Origin: Actinobacteria bacterium UBA2184
GTDB taxonomy: Bacteria; Actinomycetota; Coriobacteriia; Anaerosomatales; Anaerosomataceae
Assembly (NCBI GenBank): GCA_002328745.1
Contig: DCVQ01000035.1
Location: 1 to 5,790 of the forward strand
Length of the DNA: 5,790 bases
Direction of reading: 5' to 3'
The notes under the pieces are model-generated. The model did no database searches. It was not told where the DNA came from and worked only from the letters and a program-made list of their open reading frames with translations. Positions within the stretch are counted from its first letter, which is position 1. The number at the start of each line of letters is the position of its first letter. This document shows positions 1 to 5,790 of this stretch, piece after piece. The position numbers were made by a program, and so were the translations under genes.

Positions 1-74
1 TGGGCCCGGATGGATTCGAACCATCGACCTCACGGTTATCAGCCGTGCGCTCTAACCAACTGAGCTACGGGCCC
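1..74 (-). tRNA. trnI: tRNA-Ile (GAT anticodon)
   Basis: Read on the minus strand, this folds as a full cloverleaf of 74 nt. The 7-bp acceptor stem is GGGCCCG/CGGGCCC, the D-arm is GCTC/GAGC with a 9-nt loop, and the anticodon stem is CACGG/CCGTG. The loop is CTGATAA, so the anticodon is GAT (Ile). The T-arm is GATGG/CCATC with loop TTCGAAT, and the discriminator is A at position 1. It decodes AUC and AUU. Because the discriminator is the first base of the window, I cannot tell whether the 3' CCA is encoded. No rRNA gene is seen on its 5' side, so this copy is not preceded by 16S rRNA within the window. A tRNA-Ala or rRNA gene could still follow just outside it. Confidence 0.97.
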
Positions 75-94
75 GCGCTGCGAACAGCCTGGAT

Positions 95-124
95 ACCATA
101 GCCTACGCTTCGAAGCAGCGTCAA
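95..124 (-). promoter_or_regulatory. Probable sigma-70-type promoter of the tRNA-Ile gene
   Basis: On the minus strand a -35 box TTGACG (119-124) is followed after 18 bases by a -10 box TATGGT (95-100). That is 5 of 6 and 4 of 6 matches to the housekeeping consensus. The expected transcription start lies near position 88, which gives a short leader of about 14 nt before the tRNA 5' end at 74, as is usual for stable-RNA promoters. The 18-bp spacer contains a perfect 10-bp palindrome (GCTTCGAAGC, 107-116). Boxes and spacing are read directly; promoter activity is inferred. Confidence 0.6.
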
Positions 125-182
125 GAATCGCCGTCGCCCCACTCGCACGCCTGCCGCACCGCGTCCTGCGGCCCTGCTGGGG

Positions 183-188
183 TACGAT
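183..188 (+). promoter_or_regulatory. Possible -10 element for the DUF151 gene
   Basis: TACGAT matches the -10 consensus at 4 of 6 positions, including the key first, second and last bases. It would start transcription near 195 and leave a leader of about 19 nt carrying the ribosome binding site. No good -35 hexamer is seen around 159-166. Promoters with a weak or absent -35 box are common in high-GC bacteria. The 75-213 region holds nothing else recognisable apart from this and the divergent tRNA promoter. Confidence 0.3.
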
Positions 189-201
189 GGAAGAGGAGCC
201 G

Positions 202-210
202 AAAGGAGGT
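202..210 (+). promoter_or_regulatory. Strong Shine-Dalgarno site that decides the DUF151 start
   Basis: AAAGGAGGT is a near-perfect complement to the 16S rRNA 3' end. It sits 3 bases before the ATG at 214 (4 after GGAGG). It favours that start over the in-frame upstream ATG at 187, which would place this ribosome binding site inside the coding sequence. Confidence 0.85.
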
Positions 211-213
211 CGC

Positions 214-711
214 ATGATACAGGTACGCATAGCGGGATTGAGCGTGGATGCGACCACCTCGCAGCCCGTTCTGCTGCTCGTTCCTGTCGGCCAGGCCGTC
301 GAATCGGCGAGCACGCGGCGCGCCCTCCCGATCTGGATCGGGACGCCCGAGGCCACCGCGATACTGCTCGCCATCCAGAACGTCGTGCCGCCCCGTCCCA
401 TGACGCACGATCTGATGCTGGGGGCCATACGGGCCACCGGGTTTCAGGTCGACCGCATCGAGGTCACCCGTCTCGATGGCGGCACGTTCTACGCGTCGCT
501 CGTGCTGCGCAACGAGGCCCAGGTGGCCGTCGTGGATGCGAGACCGTCTGATTGCGTGGCGCTCGCCGTGCGCTCCGGCTGCCCGATCTTCGTCGCCGAC
601 GAGGTCTTCTCCGAGGCCGCCGTGGAGGTCACCGAGGTCGACGAGGAGGCCGAGGTGGAGCGCTTCCGCGACTTCCTCGAGCACGTCGACCCCACCGACT
701 TCATGTCGTAG
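214..711 (+). CDS. DUF151 / bifunctional nuclease (BFN) family protein
   Basis: This is a 165-residue protein of the DUF151 family, also called the bifunctional nuclease domain family. Some members have reported RNase and DNase activity, but the role of most bacterial members is not established. The family pattern is seen through most of its length: an N-terminal strand segment (MIQVRIAGLSVD), LPIWIG followed by PEATAI near residues 38-50, PRPMTHDLM at 60-68, a FYASL strand at 92-96, the hallmark DARPSDCVALAVR at 108-120, and PIFVADEV at 124-131. An acidic linker follows (about 138-149), then FRDFLEHVDPTDF, a C-terminal motif common in bacterial members. No signal peptide or membrane helix is seen, so it should be cytosolic. 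No UVR domain, found in some relatives, is fused to it. The start at 214 is chosen from the Shine-Dalgarno site and the family N-terminus. It is transcribed alone, divergent from the tRNA and convergent with the ABC permease gene. Family assignment is firm; the biochemical function is not. Confidence 0.93.
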   Translation: MIQVRIAGLSVDATTSQPVLLLVPVGQAVESASTRRALPIWIGTPEATAILLAIQNVVPPRPMTHDLMLGAIRATGFQVDRIEVTRLDGGTFYASLVLRNEAQVAVVDARPSDCVALAVRSGCPIFVADEVFSEAAVEVTEVDEEAEVERFRDFLEHVDPTDFMS

Positions 712-738
712 CCCCGGGGCCGCGCGAAGACCGCGCCG
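712..738. terminator. Short convergent intergenic spacer with a possible weak hairpin
   Basis: The 27 bases between the two converging stop codons contain GCGCG-AAGAC-CGCGC (722-736), a perfect 5-bp stem with a 5-nt loop. It is preceded by GCCCCGGGGC (711-720), a loop-less palindrome. Either could slow polymerase arriving from both sides, but there is no T-run on either strand. A standard intrinsic terminator is therefore not supported, and such GC stems arise easily by chance in this composition. Confidence 0.22.
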
Positions 739-1925
739 CTACTCGTACCGGAGCGCCTCGATCGGATCCAGGCGGCTCGCCTTCCACGCCGGATAGACGC
801 CGAAGAACACGCCGACGGCGAAGGCGAAGAAGAACGACATCGACACGGCGCCGATGGTCACGTTCGTCGGCACCGGCGAGAACCGCTCGATCGCCGAGGC
901 GCCGCCCCACCCCACGGCGATGCCCAGCACTCCGCCGAGCATCGAGAGCGCGACCGCCTCGATGACGAACTGCGAGAGGATGTCGTAGGTGCGCGCACCG
1001 ACCGCCTTGCGGATGCCGATCTCGCGGGTTCGCTCGCTCACGCTCACGAGCATGATGTTCATGATCCCGATGCCGCCGACGAGAAGCGATATGCCGGCGA
1101 TCCCGGCGAGCATGTAGGTGAGCATGCCGAGCAGGTCGGAGAGGATGCCGAGCGTCTGCTCCTGCGACAGCACGGTGAACTCCTCGCCGAAGGACGGCTT
1201 GAGCGCCCGGATGATGTCGCCGCGCACCACGTCGATGTCGTCGGGGTCGGCCGCCTTCACGACGATGGCGTCGATGTAGTTGATGTTGAACAACTTCTGG
1301 GCCGTGGTGACCGGGATGTAGACCTGACTGTCCTGGTCGCCGCCGAGCCCGCCGCCCATCGACGCGTAGTGTCCGATGACCGTGAAACGCTGGCCGTTCA
1401 AGGTGACCTGCTTGCCGACGGGATCCTGGTTGGGGAACAGCGTCTCTGTCACGCGGGACCCCAGCGCGATCACGTGCGAAGCCGCCTGGACCTCGCCGCG
1501 ACGGTAGTGCCGCCCGCCAGCAAGCTCGTTGGCGAACACGTCCGCGCCCTGCTCGCCGCCGCCGGCGACCATGACGCGCATCGACCGGTTGCCGGCCTTT
1601 ACCGTCGCCCCGGCCGTGAGCACCGGCGCCGCGCCCGCAACGCCGTCCACTTTGCGCTGGATGGTCTCGAGGTCGTCGAGCGTGAACCTGCGACCGGGGG
1701 CGTTGGCGCCGCCGGTGCCGGCCTCGTACTGCCCGGGCATGACGAAGAGCAGGTTCGAACCGAGGCCTTCGAGGGAACCGGTGACCTGGTCGGACACGCC
1801 CGTGCCGATGCCCACGAGCAGGATGACCGCCGCGACGCCGATGATGACGCCGAGCATGGTGAGCAGGCTGCGCGCCTTGTTGGCCGCAAGCGCCCGCATC
1901 GCGATCCGGAAGCTCTCGACGAGGT

Positions 1926-1929
<4 letters not shown>
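739..1929 (-). CDS. MacB/YknZ-type ABC transporter permease
   Basis: This 396-residue permease belongs to the MacB (FtsX-like) family, the mechanotransmission type that couples cytoplasmic ATP hydrolysis to movements outside the membrane. The layout is typical. A cytoplasmic N-terminal helix is followed by TM1 at about 21-42, then a large extracytoplasmic MacB_PCD-type domain at about 43-268, and TM2 at about 270-296. The conserved cytoplasmic coupling segment SERTREIGIRKAVGA lies at 298-312, with TM3 at about 322-345 and TM4 at about 361-380. The characteristic end PAWKASRLDPIEALRYE closes the protein. There is no fused ATPase; the nucleotide-binding subunit is the separate gene just upstream, as in Bacillus YknYZ and unlike E. 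coli MacB. The start is GTG (1927-1929), overlapping the ATPase stop by 4 bases (GTGA). GAGGTG and AGAAGG at 1932-1943 serve as the ribosome binding site. It is the last gene of the block. Substrate unknown: peptides, lipids or drugs are all possible in this family. Confidence 0.95.
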
Positions 1930-2693
<764 letters not shown>

Positions 2694-2699
2694 AGCCCG

Positions 2700-4196
2700 C
2701 TACTTCGCCCGGACGCGTGTGCCGTCGTCCAGGTTGCCGACGCTGCTCGTCACGACGACATCGCCCGCCTCGAGCCCGGAGACGACCTCCACGAGCGTCT
2801 CGGTCATACGGCCCACCGTGATCTCGGCTCGCCTGGCGACGCCGTCGTCCACCACGTACACGTAGTGGCCCGTCCCCTCCTCCAGCAGCGCTTCGATCGG
2901 CATCGCCAGCGTGCTTCCCACGGTCTCGATCCTGATCTCGACCGAGCCGTTCATGCCGAGCAGCACGTCGGCGTCGGCGGTGTTGTCGATCGTGAACTCA
3001 AGCGGGAAGGCGGTCCCCCCGGTCGGCGTCAGCACCGACTGCCGGCCGACGCGCGCCACTTCGGTGGCGAATTCCACCCCGGGCAGGCCGTCGAGCCACA
3101 CGGTCGCGCTCATGCCCGTGTCGACACGCGTGACGTCCGCTTCGTCCACCTGCGCGGTGAACGTGAGCGACTCGAGCGCGACCACCGCGAACGGCGCCGC
3201 CGCAGGACTCACCGACGATCCCGGGCCGGGCTTGACCACAGGTCCGCCGAGGATGCCTCCGGAGACCGTGTTGAACAGCACGACGCCGTCGATCGGCGCG
3301 ACGATCTCGGCCTTCTCGAGCGTTGCCGACGCAAGGTCACGCGCGCGCTCTGCCGCCTCGATCGCGGCGTCCGTCGCGGCGATCGCCCCGGTGACGCTCG
3401 ATGCGCGAGCGAGCGCCTCGCGCTGGGAGAGGGCCGCCAGGTACGCCGCATACGCCTGGTCGCGCGCGATCTTGGCCGAGGCCGTCGCCGCGCCGCCCGT
3501 CATCGCGTTCAGCGCCGCAAGGTTCTGCTGGGCCGTGAGCAGGTTGGCCGCCGCCTGCTCGCGCGCGAGCGTGAGGGCGACGAGCGCGGTCTCGAGACTC
3601 GGATCCCGCGGCTCAGGTGCCGGGAGGTAGACAGTGTTGTAGTAGCTGTCGTACGCCGCGACGGCCGCGTCGTAGACGCTCTGGGCGGCGGCAACGGCCG
3701 CCTCAGCAGCCGCGATATCGGACGCGGAGGGCGCACCCGCACCGGCCAGCGCGGCGTCGTACTGGGCGTCGGCTATCTCGTAGGCGGTCCACGCCACGTT
3801 CACCGCGGCCTGTGCGGCCGCGACGTCCGTCGCTCCCGGAGCGCTCTTCGTGACGGCCTCCCGCTGGGCGACCGCGCCCGCGTAGGCCGCCTCCGCCTGG
3901 GCGAGCTGCACCTCGAGCGGCGCCACGTCCATCACCGCGATGACGTCGCCGGCGCTCACCGGGTCGCCATCGGAGACGTTCACGCTCACGAGAAGCCCGG
4001 CGGTGGGCGGGTACACGTCCACCCGCTCGGCCGCCGAGACCGATCCGGCGGCGCTCACGATCACGGCGAGCTCCTGACGCGCGACCTCGCCAGTGTCGAC
4101 CTCCAGCGCGGAGCGGCCCGCAAGCGCGAATGCCGCCGCCGCGCCGCCGACGACGGCGAGCGCGACGAGCGCACCGATGACTTTGCCTTTCGACAC
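2700..4196 (-). CDS. Membrane-fusion (HlyD/MacA/YknX-like) adaptor protein with long Ala-rich hairpin
   Basis: This 498-residue periplasmic-adaptor-type subunit is predicted to be anchored in the cytoplasmic membrane and to act outside it with the MacB-like permease. The start is GTG at 4194-4196, giving the N-terminus (V/M)SKGKVIGAL, and is supported by the Shine-Dalgarno GGGAGGT at 4201-4207. The frame stays open upstream, but that extension is arginine-rich and overlaps the phosphatase gene. Visible parts are a membrane anchor at about 6-27 and the first half of a lipoyl/barrel-sandwich domain at about 50-93 (AGLLVSVNVSDGDPVSAGD). A helical hairpin follows at about 95-295, then the second lipoyl half (AEIVAPIDGVVLFNTVSGG) from 296, a beta-barrel at about 343-430 (TFTAQVDEADVTRVDTGM), and a membrane-proximal domain to the end. 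At 498 residues it is much longer than E. coli MacA (about 370), and the extra length is in the hairpin. No lipobox cysteine is seen, so it is not a lipoprotein. It is the first gene of the export cassette. Confidence 0.93.
   Translation of the reverse strand: MSKGKVIGALVALAVVGGAAAAFALAGRSALEVDTGEVARQELAVIVSAAGSVSAAERVDVYPPTAGLLVSVNVSDGDPVSAGDVIAVMDVAPLEVQLAQAEAAYAGAVAQREAVTKSAPGATDVAAAQAAVNVAWTAYEIADAQYDAALAGAGAPSASDIAAAEAAVAAAQSVYDAAVAAYDSYYNTVYLPAPEPRDPSLETALVALTLAREQAAANLLTAQQNLAALNAMTGGAATASAKIARDQAYAAYLAALSQREALARASSVTGAIAATDAAIEAAERARDLASATLEKAEIVAPIDGVVLFNTVSGGILGGPVVKPGPGSSVSPAAAPFAVVALESLTFTAQVDEADVTRVDTGMSATVWLDGLPGVEFATEVARVGRQSVLTPTGGTAFPLEFTIDNTADADVLLGMNGSVEIRIETVGSTLAMPIEALLEEGTGHYVYVVDDGVARRAEITVGRMTETLVEVVSGLEAGDVVVTSSVGNLDDGTRVRAK
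3312..3914 (-). other. Extended alpha-helical hairpin region of the adaptor, with internal repeats
   Basis: This part of the adaptor gene encodes residues 95-295, a very alanine-rich stretch between the two lipoyl half-motifs. Residues 121-150 and 157-186 form a tandem repeat with period 36: TDVAAAQAAV and SDIAAAEAAV are equivalent starts, and tyrosines recur at the same places (Y139/Y175, Y146/Y182). A proline-rich break, LPAPEPRDPS (191-200), is the likely hairpin tip. Further Gly/Pro/Ser-rich breaks occur near 117-123, 152-158, 231-237 and 265-271. The repeat and breaks are read directly; the helical hairpin is inferred from the family fold. Confidence 0.7.
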
Positions 4197-4200
4197 CGTG

Positions 4201-4207
4201 ACCTCCC
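4201..4207 (-). promoter_or_regulatory. Shine-Dalgarno site that decides the adaptor GTG start
   Basis: On the minus strand GGGAGGT lies 4 bases before the GTG at 4196-4194. It is the only strong ribosome binding site near the adaptor N-terminus, and it places the start directly before a lysine-containing, hydrophobic membrane-anchor sequence. This argues against the longer open frame that begins inside the phosphatase gene. Confidence 0.8.
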
Positions 4208-4264
4208 GCGTCGTGTTCCGTGCCGCTACGCCATGCCGGGGCGGATGCGGGTTACCTGTGTATC

Positions 4265-4966
4265 CTACGCTACCGGCTCGCCGACTCCGAGGAGTCCCAC
4301 GAGATCGAACAGCGTGGCGAGCACCACGTCGGGACCGGCGGCTTCGAGCCGCTCGCGCGAAGCCACACCCCAGGTCGCCGCGACGGCAAGCGCGCCGGCG
4401 CCGCGGGCCGCGGCCACGTCGGCCAGGCTGTCGCCAACGTACACGCACCGCGTGGCGTCAACGCCGAGGCGCGCGGCCCCTTCGAGCACCGGAGTGGGAT
4501 CGGGTTTGTGCACGTCGGTGTCGTCCGCGGTCACCACCGCGCCGAAGTAGCGTGCGATGTCGAACAGGTCGAGCGCCCTGTTGGCCATGAGCGCGCTCTT
4601 GGAGGTCACGATGCCCATCGGCATCTCCGCCCTCGCGAGCGCTTCGAGCGTGACGAGCGTGTCGTCGTAAAGCAGCGCCATCTCGTCGTGGGTGGCGTGA
4701 TTGAACGCACGGTACACGACGAGCAGCTCGGATGCCACCGCATCGTCGTCGGTGAAAGAGTACATCTGTCGCGCGAGCGGGACGCCGACGTGCTCGAGCA
4801 GCACGTCATCGGGCAGCGCCTGCCCGAGCACTTCCTGCGTCGCATGGCGGAACGACGCCAGGATGTGCGGGATGGTGTTGACGACCGTGCCGTCAAGATC
4901 GAAGAGGACCGCATCGATGGTGCCGATGCGTTCGCGTGTGGCGATCGGAAGATCCATGTGGTTCAT
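4265..4966 (-). CDS. HAD-superfamily phosphatase, PpaX/Gph-like
   Basis: This is a 233-residue cytosolic haloacid-dehalogenase phosphatase with an alpha-helical cap. All four motifs are intact: motif I DLDGT at 23-27 (nucleophile D23, acid D25), motif II in IVTSK (T121/S122), motif III lysine K154 in HKPDP, and motif IV GDSLAD with D179 and D183 for Mg2+. The cap segment VYRAFNHATHDEM (84-96) with DGTVVNT in motif I closely recalls Bacillus PpaX (from memory, YRAxNHxxHD and DGTLINT). PpaX is a pyrophosphatase that removes PPi made by HPr kinase/phosphorylase. Phosphoglycolate phosphatase (Gph) is the main alternative, and the true substrate is not settled by sequence. The ATG at 4966 is preceded by AAGGGG (4975-4980), which overlaps the transporter stop codon, so the two genes are probably translationally coupled. 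A second in-frame ATG is at 4957. The length is normal for the family. Confidence 0.92.
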   Translation of the reverse strand: MNHMDLPIATRERIGTIDAVLFDLDGTVVNTIPHILASFRHATQEVLGQALPDDVLLEHVGVPLARQMYSFTDDDAVASELLVVYRAFNHATHDEMALLYDDTLVTLEALARAEMPMGIVTSKSALMANRALDLFDIARYFGAVVTADDTDVHKPDPTPVLEGAARLGVDATRCVYVGDSLADVAAARGAGALAVAATWGVASRERLEAAGPDVVLATLFDLVGLLGVGEPVA

Positions 4967-4974
4967 CGTAGCAT

Positions 4975-4980
4975 CCCCTT
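4975..4980 (-). promoter_or_regulatory. Ribosome binding site of the phosphatase, overlapping the upstream stop codon
   Basis: Minus-strand AAGGGG sits 8 bases before the ATG at 4966. Its first two bases are part of the transporter TAA (4979-4981). The placement supports the upstream ATG over the one at 4957 and suggests that ribosomes ending the transporter gene help start the phosphatase. Confidence 0.65.
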
Positions 4981-5790
4981 ACGCGGCCAAGGCGTCCGTA
5001 TGCTCCCGATCCTCCGGGCGTATGCCGCGCAGCAGCAGGAACGTGGCGGTCGCTCCCGCCAGATAGAGCGCCGCCGTGTAGAAGTACGGCGTCGTGTACG
5101 ACTGCGCCATCAGGCGCCCGCCGATCGCGCTGCCCGCAAGCCACGCCGCGCTCCAGCCGAACCGGACCCAGCCCGCCACCAGCGGCTTGTCCGCCGGAGG
5201 AAGACCTTCCATCGAGAGCTGGTTGTAGATGGGCCACGACATGTTCATCAGCATGCCGCGCATCCAGAAGAGCACGGCCGTGAGCGGCAGGCTCGTCGAG
5301 AACGGGATCATCACCAGGAACGGCAGCGACGCGATCTCGGTCATCACGACGGTCCCCGCAAGGCCCATGCGCCGGGCCAGACGCGGGGTCGCGAGCGCCG
5401 CGGCCGCCATCGCAACCGAGCTGACCGCCTGGATGAACCCGATCTCGGTCACCGTCGCGCCGAGGTGGTGACGCAGGTACAGCGCAACGAACGGCATCAC
5501 GAGTCCCGCACCCAGCGAGATGAGCATCTCGGGCACGAGCAGCCGCGCCACGCGGCCCCACGAGGAGAAGCCGCGAAGCGTTGCCAGCCAGCCGACCAGC
5601 AGGCTCGCGTGCTCGCGGGGCCGATCCTCGATGCGCGAGGCGGCGATCGCACTTCCCGCCATCAGGGCCGCGGCGATGACGATCGTCAGCCTGAACGATT
5701 CCGCCTGGCCCACGAGCGGCTCGAGCGCCACCGGGGCGATGCCGCCGACGAGCGAGCCGACGACGACCGACGCGATGCGGATCACGAAGT
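4979..5790 (-). CDS. Major facilitator superfamily (MFS) transporter, C-terminal part
   Basis: About 270 residues of an integral membrane transporter are visible; the beginning lies beyond the right edge. The frame is open to the last base. The GTG at 5783-5785 is preceded in frame by a Phe codon and falls inside a hydrophobic helix, so it is not taken as the start. The order of segments fits an MFS C-terminal two thirds. Two helices (FVIRIASVVVGSLVGGIAPV and LTIVIAAALMAGSAIAASRI, probably TM5 and TM6) are followed by a charged central loop (IEDRPREHA), then six further helices. After the second of these comes TPRLARRMG, which resembles the degenerate motif A repeat found between TM8 and TM9. 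Charged residues in the membrane half include the E of VTEIGFIQ, the R of FWMRGMLMNMSWP and the R of GWVRFGWSAAW. By analogy with full-length members of about 400 residues, some 130-140 N-terminal residues (TM1-4) are missing. Efflux of a small molecule is the most likely role; the substrate is unknown. Confidence 0.85.
   Translation of the reverse strand, partial: FVIRIASVVVGSLVGGIAPVALEPLVGQAESFRLTIVIAAALMAGSAIAASRIEDRPREHASLLVGWLATLRGFSSWGRVARLLVPEMLISLGAGLVMPFVALYLRHHLGATVTEIGFIQAVSSVAMAAAALATPRLARRMGLAGTVVMTEIASLPFLVMIPFSTSLPLTAVLFWMRGMLMNMSWPIYNQLSMEGLPPADKPLVAGWVRFGWSAAWLAGSAIGGRLMAQSYTTPYFYTAALYLAGATATFLLLRGIRPEDREHTDALAA

Noticed and set aside
1..74. tRNA as an integration site for a mobile element
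   Set aside because: No integrase, phage gene or direct repeat of the tRNA 3' end was noticed in the window, and composition looks uniform. Sequence left of position 1 is not visible.
187..213. Upstream ATG for the DUF151 gene
   Set aside because: It adds nine residues (MEEEPKGGR) that are actually the translated ribosome binding site region. The ATG at 214 has the ideal spacing and the family N-terminus.
121..684. Minus-strand open frame opposite the DUF151 gene
   Set aside because: It lies opposite a gene with clear family motifs. Its translation resembles no family, and it would overlap the tRNA promoter.
4283..4296. Palindrome GACTCC-GA-GGAGTC near the end of the phosphatase gene, as a terminator
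   Set aside because: The two-base loop is too tight for a full stem, it lies inside the coding sequence, and no T-run follows.
4197..4448. In-frame upstream extension of the adaptor
   Set aside because: The 84 added residues are arginine-rich and low in complexity. They overlap the phosphatase coding sequence, and a strong Shine-Dalgarno site supports the GTG at 4196 instead.

Overview
The window is GC-rich (by eye about two thirds G+C) bacterial chromosome. The genes are tightly packed, with strong GGAGG-type ribosome binding sites and frequent GTG starts. The gene set (DUF151 protein, MacB/YknZ-type exporter, isolated tRNA-Ile) and the composition would fit a deep-branching high-GC Actinomycetota such as a Coriobacteriia-like lineage. 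That is an inference from style only; no marker gene in the window settles it.

Layout from left to right. Positions 1-74 hold a tRNA-Ile (GAT anticodon) on the minus strand, with its own recognisable promoter at 95-124. A single plus-strand gene at 214-711 encodes a DUF151 / bifunctional nuclease family protein. It converges on a minus-strand block that fills the rest of the window, with only 27 bases between the two stop codons. In transcription order (right to left) the block is: the C-terminal two thirds of a major facilitator transporter running off the right edge (4979-5790), a PpaX-like HAD phosphatase (4265-4966), then a three-gene export cassette. The cassette is a membrane-fusion (HlyD/MacA-like) adaptor (2700-4196), an ABC ATPase (1926-2693) and a MacB-type permease (739-1929).

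The three export genes are spaced for translational coupling: 6 bases between adaptor and ATPase, and a 4-base GTGA overlap between ATPase and permease. They should form one MacAB/YknXYZ-like exporter, in which the ATPase dimer drives the four-helix permease and the adaptor carries substrate or force across the extracytoplasmic space. The transporter and phosphatase genes are also 12 bases apart, with the phosphatase ribosome binding site overlapping the transporter stop codon. The 68-base gap at 4197-4264 is the only place in the block with room for a separate promoter, and no convincing one is seen there.

I find no mobile element, CRISPR array, phage gene or evident new system. The most distinctive feature is the adaptor's roughly 200-residue, alanine-rich helical hairpin, which contains an internal 36-residue repeat and Gly/Pro breaks that look mirrored about a proline-rich tip. 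Everything else is good but ordinary core and transport gene content.
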